A stretch of DNA of 52,856 nt from Clostridiales bacterium (GTDB taxonomy: Bacteria > Bacillota > Clostridia > UBA1381), in NCBI GenBank assembly GCA_029226975.1, contig JAQXZB010000024.1, positions 1 through 52,856 of the forward strand, read 5' to 3'. Within the stretch, counting starts at the first letter, position 1, and the number at the start of each line of letters is the position of its first letter. Shown here one piece after another: positions 17,021-25,359 of the stretch. The position numbers and the translations under genes were made by a program. The notes under the pieces are model-generated. The model was not told where the DNA came from. It was given only the letters and a program-made list of their open reading frames with translations, and ran no database searches.

Positions 17021-18754
17021 TTAGTTAATTTTTGTAAGCGGATCTAATGTGCTCATATCCCACAAAAACGCCTTTACAGAATAGTCCGAGCCTGCGGGCA
17101 TATCAATCTTTGAATTAAGAGTTTTGTACGATGTGTCGGCTGCCCCAACAGTAATCGGGACTTTAACAGCCTCTACAAGCTTATCGCCGCAGTACACCGC
17201 TTGGATAAGCCAAAATGTTGCATCACTGCCATGGGTGTTTTGTATGTTCTCTGCAGTCGCACTTACTTTGCCATTATCAGCCTTTGTCATGGTTACAGCA
17301 GCTTTTTTAGATATATCAACCACCTTGAAATTATCTATGTATATGGGGCCTGCCGCCACATTGTTGGTTATTTCCACATACGGATTCCAGCATTTTGTAA
17401 ATGTTGCTTTTCTCCATACGTGCATCCATTTATCGGTATTTTTGGCATCTGATACCAATGACTGATTATCACCAAAAGTAGGAACAAATGTTATACTTGC
17501 TCCGCTGCCACTCGGTATATATAAATCAAATTCAATTAAATATGTTCTGTCTATATTATCTCCCTCTATATAGTCATTATTTATATCCTTATCTCTCACA
17601 TATAATTTAGCATTGCCCCCTGGCTGTGAAGCAACAATTTTGAGCACACTACTATGTCTGCTAAATTCAGTCAGGGACAATGTGCTTTCCCATGGAGTAG
17701 CTTGAAGCATCATACCGTTATCGCCCTGGTTTCCTTCCTTCTCAAAGTCATAGCTGACAACCACATTTTCATATGCTGTTTTAAATGTGCTTTTATAGGG
17801 CATAACCGCCAATCCATCCTCACCTTCTACCGTATCGGGGACATCTATTGTATATTTTTTGTTGCCGTTTAACGGTACTTTTGTTTTAAGCGTTACAATC
17901 ATTCCGTCAGAGTCAACGTTGTTTGTTGTTCCTACCTCATTGCCGTTTTCGTCCTTTAATTTGATATTCGACGCTGTGCTCGTATCAATCGGTTTTGCAA
18001 AATAAACCTTCGGATATGCATAGGTTGTCACATTCTCTGCGTCCTTTGCCGGAACTGTCTTTGAAACGAATGCTTGCGAGGATACTTGCGTTACTGTTAA
18101 TTCATCTATAGAAAATTCAAGCGTACCATCGGTCGGCAGTACGAAAGCCAGATAATGTTTAACATCAGACGAAAGTGATACAATTTTGCTGTACGTTACC
18201 GGTCCGTTTTCAAAATTAGCTACCATTCCACCCTTTCTAGCCGTTGTTATATTGTTGTCTTCTCCCGGTTCCGGTGTGCCATCAACACCCAGACGCAAAT
18301 ATTGCCCAACGCCGGTTTGTGTCATGGTAAATTCTATCTTATACTCTTGCTCACCTGTACCCGGGGTTGTGGGAATACGAACTCTCATATAACTGGTTTT
18401 TTGAAGATTTACATTAAGCTTGCTGTCTTGTATCCACATTTCGTTGGCTTTGGGCAATCTGCCTCCGTCTGTTGTTTTCGTATCATAGCTGAAATATCCC
18501 GAAGCCCAGCTGCTGTCCGATGTGTAGAGAAACGGCTCGGTTTGTCCGTCATAACGGGAAAACGTCAAGCTGCCATTGAAGTTCTCTTCCGAATAATTTC
18601 TCGTAACCTTTTCTTCTTCTTCTCTGTCAAAGGTATACTTTAAAATCTCTTTTCCCGCCGGCGTTTCCCCCTCCGCAAAAACGGAGAAACACTGCCAGCT
18701 TGCAACAGACATAGCTATTGCGGTCAATGCTGAAATAATTTTTCTTGATTTCAT
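17021..18754 (-). CDS. Secreted carbohydrate-binding-like / Ig-like protein without enzyme domain
   Basis: A 577-aa exported protein, paralogous along its whole length to the first half of the next gene. The signal peptide is nearly identical ('KIISALTAIAMSVASWQCFS'). A binding-like beta-sandwich (about 35-230), a Big_5 Ig-like domain (about 232-335, 'FVSKTVPAKDAENVTTYAYPKVYF'), a second binding-like module ending 'GPIYIDNFKVVDI', and the C-terminal module ending 'SVKAFLWDMSTLDPL' follow. There is no catalytic domain, so a glycan-binding or adaptor role is the plain inference. First gene after promoter and operator C (18805-18864). Confidence 0.72.
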   Translation of the reverse strand: MKSRKIISALTAIAMSVASWQCFSVFAEGETPAGKEILKYTFDREEEEKVTRNYSEENFNGSLTFSRYDGQTEPFLYTSDSSWASGYFSYDTKTTDGGRLPKANEMWIQDSKLNVNLQKTSYMRVRIPTTPGTGEQEYKIEFTMTQTGVGQYLRLGVDGTPEPGEDNNITTARKGGMVANFENGPVTYSKIVSLSSDVKHYLAFVLPTDGTLEFSIDELTVTQVSSQAFVSKTVPAKDAENVTTYAYPKVYFAKPIDTSTASNIKLKDENGNEVGTTNNVDSDGMIVTLKTKVPLNGNKKYTIDVPDTVEGEDGLAVMPYKSTFKTAYENVVVSYDFEKEGNQGDNGMMLQATPWESTLSLTEFSRHSSVLKIVASQPGGNAKLYVRDKDINNDYIEGDNIDRTYLIEFDLYIPSGSGASITFVPTFGDNQSLVSDAKNTDKWMHVWRKATFTKCWNPYVEITNNVAAGPIYIDNFKVVDISKKAAVTMTKADNGKVSATAENIQNTHGSDATFWLIQAVYCGDKLVEAVKVPITVGAADTSYKTLNSKIDMPAGSDYSVKAFLWDMSTLDPLTKIN

Positions 18755-18804
18755 GTTGATTCTTCCTTTCGTTATAATTTTTGGTTAATATTGTTACTGA
18801 TTTT

Positions 18805-18833
18805 ATTATATAACGTAATAATATTTAAAACAA
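18805..18833 (-). promoter_or_regulatory. Promoter C of the saccharide locus
   Basis: On the minus strand TTGTTT (18828-18833), exactly 17 bp, TATAAT (18805-18810), about 50 nt before the start at 18754. It drives the two tandem multimodular genes and lies directly after operator C. Confidence 0.75.
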
Positions 18834-18864
18834 CTGCAAATTCTTGTATAAAAACTATACTTTT
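18834..18864 (-). promoter_or_regulatory. Operator C: AraC-type site, one strong half
   Basis: The distal half AAAAGTATAG (18855-18864) is identical to operators A and B and lies the same 50 bp from the -10. After 11 bp the proximal half (18834-18843, GAATTTGCAG) is degenerate, matching the AAAAGTTAAG of A and B at only half of its positions. It abuts the -35 as in the other two. Confidence 0.65.
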
Positions 18865-18879
18865 GTGCATAAAGAATTT
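18838..18879 (-). terminator. Possible hairpin terminator of the GH65 gene overlapping operator C
   Basis: AAATTCTT (18872-18879 read on the minus strand) pairs with AAGAATTT (18838-18845), enclosing a GTATA/TATAC stem. It begins directly after the GH65 stop codon. The U-run is poor, so termination would be partial. The same bases carry operator C. Confidence 0.35.
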
Positions 18880-21096
18880 TTACATCGATTTTGTCATCGT
18901 TTTTTCACTGCTTACAAAAGCTTTATTGCCGTTAAAGATTACCTTAACCTCGTCCTTACTGTCTGTAGTCAAGGTATATTCTCCGTTTTTCATCAAAACA
19001 GAGAATTTCGCCCCATGATACATAAAGCTAAACTCAACCTTTTCCCACCACGGCATCATATGCGGATTTATCTCTATATGCTTTTCGCGGCATACAATCC
19101 CCGCAATTCCTCTGAATACCGCATACCATGCGCCCACAAGGCAGCCCGAATGAACTCCCTGCCAGCCGCATTTATGTATATCGTAAACATCTATATACGC
19201 CGTTTCAATAAGATAATTATACGCCGATAACATTCTGCCGTTATCTGCCGAGCATATCGAATGGGGTGCAAACGACAGCGATGATGAGGATTCGCACATC
19301 TTCTCATAATAATCCCAGTTTGCCGCGTAATCCGAATTTTCGGGATTTATATTCAGATAGCTGTACAGAAGCATAACATCGGGCTGTTTGATTATCTGAC
19401 TTTTATGGTAAAGTCCCGACGATTTCATCTGAAAGTTGACTGCGTTATTACCGCCCGCCTCCTCAAGAGAGCGGCTTAGGTCAAAATAACCGTCAAACTG
19501 CGGAATCATACCGTTTTTATCCAAGGGCTGATACAGCTTATCGGCAATCTCACTGTAGTCATTTTCCATACCGAACATTTTTGCATATTCCGTTACCTTG
19601 TCCAATACGAACTTGACAAGGTAATTTGTGTATGCGTCATTATCCACATACGGGTGATGCTCGTCCGTACCTGTCACACAGCGTATCTCATATCTGCCGT
19701 TATGCCACTCAACCCGGCTTTTCCAAAATTCGCACAGTTCCGTAAGCATTTCCATTCCGTAATCACGCAGAAAATCAATATCGCCCGTTACTGTATAATA
19801 ATGAATTATTCCCCAGGCTATATCGGCGTTTATATGAATTTGCATAAACGGGTGACGCGCGTATATCCACACTCTCTCATCGCCCTCAACAGATGAACAG
19901 AATGCATATTTTGCTCCCTTAAAGCCTGCCTCGCACGCGTTTTTCTTTGACTGTTCCAGAAGTCTGTAACGATACATCAAAATCTTTTTTGCCGTTTCAG
20001 GCGCGGTGTATATAAATATCGGAAGCTGATACACCTCGCAGTCCCACCATACAAAATCGTTATACCTTTCTCCGGTCAAGCCCTTTGCGGCAACGGAATG
20101 TATGCTGTCGGTATGGGACGCGGAGATAAGCGAATGGTAATTTGCAAATCTTATGCCCGCGTCCGCCTTTTCATCGCCGCTTATATGAATATCAGCCATT
20201 TCAAACGCCTTGCCGTATTTTTCCATATGCCGGTTAAAATACTCGTCATATCCTAATGTTTCCTCATGGGGAACGGACACATCGCCCTCCCTGGACGATA
20301 CGATATGTACGCATTTTTCAACAGTGTATTCCCTGCCCTTTTCAGACTCAAAGCCTGCAATATTATAAATCAGCCCGTCCTCCGATTTGCCGTTCCATTT
20401 AACCTGTGCCGGAGATATATTTGTAACCGTTGTTATGCCTGTTTCAAAGCCGTATTTCTTTCCCATAAGCGTATGAACATATGTCATATTCTCTTTTACG
20501 CTCTCGCTTAATAAAGAGGTTATTTTCTGACCCCCGGTTTTTACACGCTTATCTATACCGGACATCACCTCCACTCTCTTGCTGTGATTAACCGGTGTAA
20601 TTTTGACCTTTAGGCAATATACATGGTCATCGGCATAGGAGGAAAACCTTTCAAAGGCAAAATCCGTTATATCGCCCTTGCTGTTTTCCCAACGCACATT
20701 TCTTACAAGCCTTGCGGTTTCAGGCTCTATATACCGCTCCCAAAAAATAAGCTTACCTTCCCAGGGATAGAAGGTTTCACCGTCTATGCTTATTCTTATG
20801 AGCAGAAAATCCGGGTTGTTTATAACGCTGTCCTGATACTCAAATTCCTTAAGCTTATCCTCATCGATATAATATTTTTTCATATATTCATTATCGGGAA
20901 ACGGCTCCATAACCTCAATTATTTCGTCTATAACCCCGCGGATATATGCGCCCTGAATTCTTAACGACCCGTATTCCTCAAAGCTTCCCCGCACACCGAT
21001 ATAACCGTTTCCGGTGGTAAAGAGGGAGGCGTTTAGAGCCTCATCCTCAATATGATATTCTTCTTCAATAAATCGCTTTGATGTTGCCTTAAGCAT
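18880..21096 (-). CDS. GH65 family disaccharide phosphorylase
   Basis: A 738-aa cytoplasmic enzyme of glycoside hydrolase family 65 (maltose, kojibiose, nigerose or trehalose phosphorylase type). These cleave alpha-glucosides with phosphate to beta-glucose 1-phosphate. N-terminal beta-sandwich 'TGNGYIGVRGSFEEYG', then the (alpha/alpha)6 barrel with 'FVWWDCEVYQLPI' and general acid Glu479 in 'CVTGTDEHHPYVDNDAYTN', then 'QIIKQPDVMLLYSYL' and 'SFAPHSICSADNG', all family signatures. No signal peptide. ATG at 21096 has a perfect AAGGAGG; the ORF 18 codons longer has none. Specificity cannot be read from sequence. Its stop is followed by the promoter C region. Confidence 0.9.
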   Translation of the reverse strand: MLKATSKRFIEEEYHIEDEALNASLFTTGNGYIGVRGSFEEYGSLRIQGAYIRGVIDEIIEVMEPFPDNEYMKKYYIDEDKLKEFEYQDSVINNPDFLLIRISIDGETFYPWEGKLIFWERYIEPETARLVRNVRWENSKGDITDFAFERFSSYADDHVYCLKVKITPVNHSKRVEVMSGIDKRVKTGGQKITSLLSESVKENMTYVHTLMGKKYGFETGITTVTNISPAQVKWNGKSEDGLIYNIAGFESEKGREYTVEKCVHIVSSREGDVSVPHEETLGYDEYFNRHMEKYGKAFEMADIHISGDEKADAGIRFANYHSLISASHTDSIHSVAAKGLTGERYNDFVWWDCEVYQLPIFIYTAPETAKKILMYRYRLLEQSKKNACEAGFKGAKYAFCSSVEGDERVWIYARHPFMQIHINADIAWGIIHYYTVTGDIDFLRDYGMEMLTELCEFWKSRVEWHNGRYEIRCVTGTDEHHPYVDNDAYTNYLVKFVLDKVTEYAKMFGMENDYSEIADKLYQPLDKNGMIPQFDGYFDLSRSLEEAGGNNAVNFQMKSSGLYHKSQIIKQPDVMLLYSYLNINPENSDYAANWDYYEKMCESSSSLSFAPHSICSADNGRMLSAYNYLIETAYIDVYDIHKCGWQGVHSGCLVGAWYAVFRGIAGIVCREKHIEINPHMMPWWEKVEFSFMYHGAKFSVLMKNGEYTLTTDSKDEVKVIFNGNKAFVSSEKTMTKSM

Positions 21097-21153
21097 ATAA
21101 ATCCTCCTTTTTTGGTTTGTCACCGTTCTGTGCGGTATACAGATCTGCACCTA

Positions 21154-23700
21154 TTACTTATAGATAACGGTACAGTACGGTATTGACCATGAATTACATA
21201 TGAGGAGCTTTGAACAAAAATCTCCCGCATCCTTTCTTGTAATTATATCACTATGTGCTCCGAGGCTTACCATATCTCTTGCATTGGTATCGCATATATA
21301 AACCGGTTTCTCCCAAGTATGTGCAATATACTCATCAAGATTTTGACCTTCACCGGTCTGTATAGGCTTTATCCTCATCAATAATCCATCCATATCAACC
21401 ACTTCTGCCATTATAGAGCTTCTCTCGGCAGAATAATCACCAAGAGCGGTAAGCGCCAGTGATTGTTTTCTTTCGGTATTGCCCGTATAAACAGGCTTGC
21501 CGTCTATAACTCTTGCAATCACCTGGGCAGATTCAATTTCGCCTTTGTCAATTGCCGATGAGTTTACTCGTATTACATCGCCTTTTTGAAGCACGCACAT
21601 CTCCGTTCCGTCTTCTGTAGGAAATTTTTCGTCTTCATCGCTGTCAAGAAATTTTCTTTTACCGTCATGGTAGATAGTAATTCTTCGCACAATGTCATTA
21701 TCATCATTTATGGCAATTGACGTATCGGCTACTATTCCGACATAGTTACCTCCGGAAACGCCAAGACCGGGAGCCTCAAACATTATACCCACATCCGATA
21801 TCATGGAATCGTTTGAAATCGAATAAAGCTCTATCTTATCCGACAATTTATCATTTTCCAGCTCGCTGTATAAGTTTGATACAACCTCAAAATCTTTTTT
21901 TGATGCCGTAACGATCATTTCATCTTCGGGAACCTTAAGCAAGATCGATTTATTATTCTGCAAAACAGCCTTACCTGCCAACATATAATAACCGTTATGT
22001 TCCTTTACATGCAGCTGTGCCAAAGCTCCCTCTGCATATGACGAGTATGTAATATGCAGTGAATCCTTAGTTTCTTCCGTTCCGGGCTCTTTTGTCATAT
22101 CGTTCCTGCTGTTATACGAGGTATCAAGATAGCTGATTTCCTTTTCTCCGTTTATTCTAAACGCCATAAGCTGATAAATGGTTTTTCCCGAATTTGTCAG
22201 CACATTAAGTATTGCCGAATTCTTTTTGTACTGAATCCCGTCAAGTTTAACCTTTTGTGCCAGTTTGTAGGTTACAATATCCTCAGTCTGCACATCATAG
22301 CACTTGATATACACACGATCGTCATCTTCGCCTTCCCAAACCTTTGTGATGTAACCGAAGCTGCATTTTTCCGTTTCTGTTTCAAAAAATACAATCTGCG
22401 ATTTATGGTTAAGGTAGACCGTAACATTATCCCCGGCTTTGGGCATGGCGTCTTGGAAAGATGAATCGAATTTGATTTCATTATCGTTTATCTGTACCCA
22501 TGTTCCGTCACGCTCTATTACCGCTTTAACCGTTCCGGAAATACTGTCATCGGAAATGGTTATGGTGCGGAAGTCGGCACATTCCGTAACCGATACAATA
22601 TTTCCTTTAGCTATATCGTCTACACTTGCCAAAGTCCCGTCCATACGCTTAAAAACAGTATCATCATCGTATTCAATCACATTTGACGTGTCGTTTTTAT
22701 CGTATATCCTCTTAACAATCTTATCAATATTTGATACTGCCAAATATCTGTAGCTTACTACGTTTACCACATCATATTTACCGTCACCGTCAGAATCGTT
22801 GAGCATAACCGTTCCCGATGTCGGCTTCATCATAGCATCGGTGTATTCAGATGCCGGTCTGTAATTGTAAATCACATATGCATCAGCATTAAATGACGCA
22901 GTCTTTGTCTTGCCGTTTAACTCATAGGTATATTTTTTTGAAGCGTACGAAATTATATCTTCCGCATCAATTATCAACACCTTATCGTTCTTTTTCATTT
23001 GCGCATAAAGAAGTGTAGGTATGTCCCCGTCATTATAATCTTTGTAATAATATGTAACCGAGCAGCCTATCAATTCATCGGTGTAAAGACCTTCCGAATA
23101 AAACACCGTATCATCGATTCTTACATAGCCCTCGCGCATTGAATAAGCTTTAGACAAGGCAATCTCACCGCTTGCATAAATCAGACCGTTACCTTTATAA
23201 ATATGCATAACATCCTCAAGATAAATCTTATCAGAAACCACATAATCACCGTTGAAGCAGTCTCTGATTGCTTTTGCATTAAGGGTATTATAGACAAGAA
23301 TAACAGCGTTACCCCAAGTAAGCGCACTGCTTGATGAAGCACCGGAGGTAATACCGAGTTTTGCTGCCTGCTGCATATAAGCAGCCCTGCCGCCTCCCGA
23401 TGACCTTATTATCGGCTCATAACCCAGAATATCCACAAGCGCCATAATCATATCATCGGTACTGACCGAATCACCGCCAAAGGAAATTGCATTCGGGCTG
23501 ATTTCCCCCAGCATATCCATGGCCGCACCCGGATCAACCAACTCCTCCGGCTCAAACTCTATACCGCTGTCCACAACTCCCCAAGCCTTTAAAAGCTCGC
23601 ACTTATTTTCAACAGCGTCATTTTCATCTGCAAAAACAGAAAATGCAACAACAGGACATATCATAACAACCGCCAAAAAAATTGCAATAATTCTTTTCAT
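21154..23700 (-). CDS. Large secreted protein of unknown function (degenerate SLH-like N-terminus)
   Basis: An 848-aa exported protein that I do not recognise as an enzyme. Signal peptide 1-24 (MKRIIAIFLAVVMICPVVAF). The next ~140 residues look like degenerate S-layer homology repeats ('CELLKAWGVVDSG', then 'MIMALVDILGYEPI' and 'AAKLGITSG'). The remaining ~680 residues are beta-rich with recurring short strands ('YYKDYNDGDIPTLLYAQ', 'VNVVSYRYLAV', 'VIERDGTWVQINDNEIKF'), compatible with small OB- or SH3-like repeats. Two ATGs lie 6 nt apart. The first touches AGGAGG, so the second (23700) has the workable spacing and is chosen. It lies 19 nt after the SLH gene. Confidence 0.6.
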   Translation of the reverse strand: MKRIIAIFLAVVMICPVVAFSVFADENDAVENKCELLKAWGVVDSGIEFEPEELVDPGAAMDMLGEISPNAISFGGDSVSTDDMIMALVDILGYEPIIRSSGGGRAAYMQQAAKLGITSGASSSSALTWGNAVILVYNTLNAKAIRDCFNGDYVVSDKIYLEDVMHIYKGNGLIYASGEIALSKAYSMREGYVRIDDTVFYSEGLYTDELIGCSVTYYYKDYNDGDIPTLLYAQMKKNDKVLIIDAEDIISYASKKYTYELNGKTKTASFNADAYVIYNYRPASEYTDAMMKPTSGTVMLNDSDGDGKYDVVNVVSYRYLAVSNIDKIVKRIYDKNDTSNVIEYDDDTVFKRMDGTLASVDDIAKGNIVSVTECADFRTITISDDSISGTVKAVIERDGTWVQINDNEIKFDSSFQDAMPKAGDNVTVYLNHKSQIVFFETETEKCSFGYITKVWEGEDDDRVYIKCYDVQTEDIVTYKLAQKVKLDGIQYKKNSAILNVLTNSGKTIYQLMAFRINGEKEISYLDTSYNSRNDMTKEPGTEETKDSLHITYSSYAEGALAQLHVKEHNGYYMLAGKAVLQNNKSILLKVPEDEMIVTASKKDFEVVSNLYSELENDKLSDKIELYSISNDSMISDVGIMFEAPGLGVSGGNYVGIVADTSIAINDDNDIVRRITIYHDGKRKFLDSDEDEKFPTEDGTEMCVLQKGDVIRVNSSAIDKGEIESAQVIARVIDGKPVYTGNTERKQSLALTALGDYSAERSSIMAEVVDMDGLLMRIKPIQTGEGQNLDEYIAHTWEKPVYICDTNARDMVSLGAHSDIITRKDAGDFCSKLLICNSWSIPYCTVIYK

Positions 23701-23724
23701 ACTCATCCTCCTATATTATCCAAA

Positions 23725-25359
23725 TCAATTAACATCATACAAGCTTGATATGATGACAGCCACCTGAGCACGCGTAGCATATGAATATGGCATAAAGCTT
23801 CCGTCTATACCGTTTACAATTCCGTTTTTTGTCAAAATCTCCACGCTTTCAAGTGCATAATCGGCAATCCCGGACTTGTCGGCAAACTCGGTAATGTTCT
23901 GTCCCTTTGATAAATCTTTTCCGGCAAGCTTTGCTGCGCGGCACGCAATAACCGCCATATCCTGTCTTGTAATATCCTGCCCCGCACCAAATTTATTATC
24001 GCCTATGCCCTGTATAATTCCTGCCTCTACCGCCGCGGCCACATACTCATAATACCATGCATTTTGGCTCACATCGGCAAAATCCGCCTTAGCACCGGAT
24101 TTTTCCAGACCGAATGCAGTCAATATCATTTTTACATATTCTTCCCTTTTTACATTGTTATTCGGAAGAAAAGTTCCGTCGTCATATCCATTTATAACGC
24201 CAAGCTTAAAAAGCTTTTCAATATGCGGTTTTGCCCATGAAACAGAATCAATATCGGTAAGCACAGAGTAAGAATTATATTCCTTAACGGGCGCCTGATG
24301 TATGGATCCGGTGCCTGATGCGGATGACGAACCGGAAGATGAACCGCCCGAACCGCTGCCGCCGGAGCCGCCGGATTGAGGCTGCAATGCCGCCGCAACC
24401 GCCGACTGATACGCTGTTTTAATACCCGCCGAAGATGATATGTTTGCATTTAGCATATTGGAATATACGGTTATTTCATTTGCTGTTGTATTTAATGTAA
24501 TTCCCAAAAAATCTTTATTTTCCTCAACCACTTTCTTCATATCGCCCCAGCCGTTGGCATTGCTTGCCGCCTGTACCAAAACCAATTCCGAAAACTTTGA
24601 CCGAAAATCATCCGCACTTTCCACTTTATTTTTGGAAAATTCATTAAATACTGTTGTTCTTATCCCATCGCTCAACAAATCGGTATATGTTTTATAAGGC
24701 GAATAATCTTGAAGTCTCAGAACTGTTTTATTATTATCAAGCACTGTCTTTAATTCATCCGACGATGCCGCATTATATATCTCGTCAAGGGCAACAGCCT
24801 CTCCTGCCGCAATTTTAAAGGATGCTGTGTCATACTCATTGCCGGATGCAAGAATTTCGCAGATATATCCCAAATCTCTCGATGTGTCCGAAAAAACAGA
24901 ATACATAGATTCATTTTTGTCAAAAAGCACATTGATATTATTGACTGCTGCATTTTTCATATCAGCAGATGACTTGTTCTTTGATGCGGTGTTTATCTGC
25001 CCGATGGCACTGTCCGTACTTCCGTAATAGTCAAGCTTTGTTGAATACGGGATTTTAATATTGCTTTCGCCCACCAAAACATCATATGTGCATGGCTCTC
25101 CCAAGACCTTAAAATTTATATTATATTTCCCGGTATCATCAGATGCTGACTGGTCTTCAAATACAATCTCACCATTCTTTAAAACACGAATGGTTATCTG
25201 TGTATTTTTTTGAGCTGTGCCCGAAACCTCAGCCATATATGTGCTTCGGTCATAGGTACAGCTTGTAATATCAGCATATGCGACTGTGCTAAAAAGCACA
25301 ATCGCCGCTGTCGCTGACAAAATCATCTTACTAATATTCAAGCTTAATTTCTTCAACAT
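23725..25359 (-). CDS. SLH-domain cell-surface protein
   Basis: A 544-aa exported protein. Signal peptide about 1-29; an Ig-like domain about 30-110 ('SCTYDRSTYMAEVSGTAQKNTQITIRVLKNG'); a helical middle region; a Gly/Ser linker around 333-353; and three C-terminal SLH repeats ('SWAKPHIEKLFKLGVINGYDDGTFLPNN', 'AWYYEYVAAAVEAGIIQGIGDNKFG', 'YALESVEILTKNGIVNGIDGSFMP'). It should sit on the S-layer polymer. Its start overlaps the end of the WbsX/GH99-like gene by 29 nt, implying translational coupling. In context it may be the wall anchor or scaffold of the locus, but I see no cohesin or dockerin. Confidence 0.85.
   Translation of the reverse strand: MLKKLSLNISKMILSATAAIVLFSTVAYADITSCTYDRSTYMAEVSGTAQKNTQITIRVLKNGEIVFEDQSASDDTGKYNINFKVLGEPCTYDVLVGESNIKIPYSTKLDYYGSTDSAIGQINTASKNKSSADMKNAAVNNINVLFDKNESMYSVFSDTSRDLGYICEILASGNEYDTASFKIAAGEAVALDEIYNAASSDELKTVLDNNKTVLRLQDYSPYKTYTDLLSDGIRTTVFNEFSKNKVESADDFRSKFSELVLVQAASNANGWGDMKKVVEENKDFLGITLNTTANEITVYSNMLNANISSSAGIKTAYQSAVAAALQPQSGGSGGSGSGGSSSGSSSASGTGSIHQAPVKEYNSYSVLTDIDSVSWAKPHIEKLFKLGVINGYDDGTFLPNNNVKREEYVKMILTAFGLEKSGAKADFADVSQNAWYYEYVAAAVEAGIIQGIGDNKFGAGQDITRQDMAVIACRAAKLAGKDLSKGQNITEFADKSGIADYALESVEILTKNGIVNGIDGSFMPYSYATRAQVAVIISSLYDVN

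Noticed and set aside
24300-24370. Repetitive Ser/Gly codon run that might be a DNA repeat or CRISPR-like feature
   Set aside because: It is the in-frame Gly/Ser linker of the SLH protein; no regular spacer-repeat structure is present anywhere in the window.
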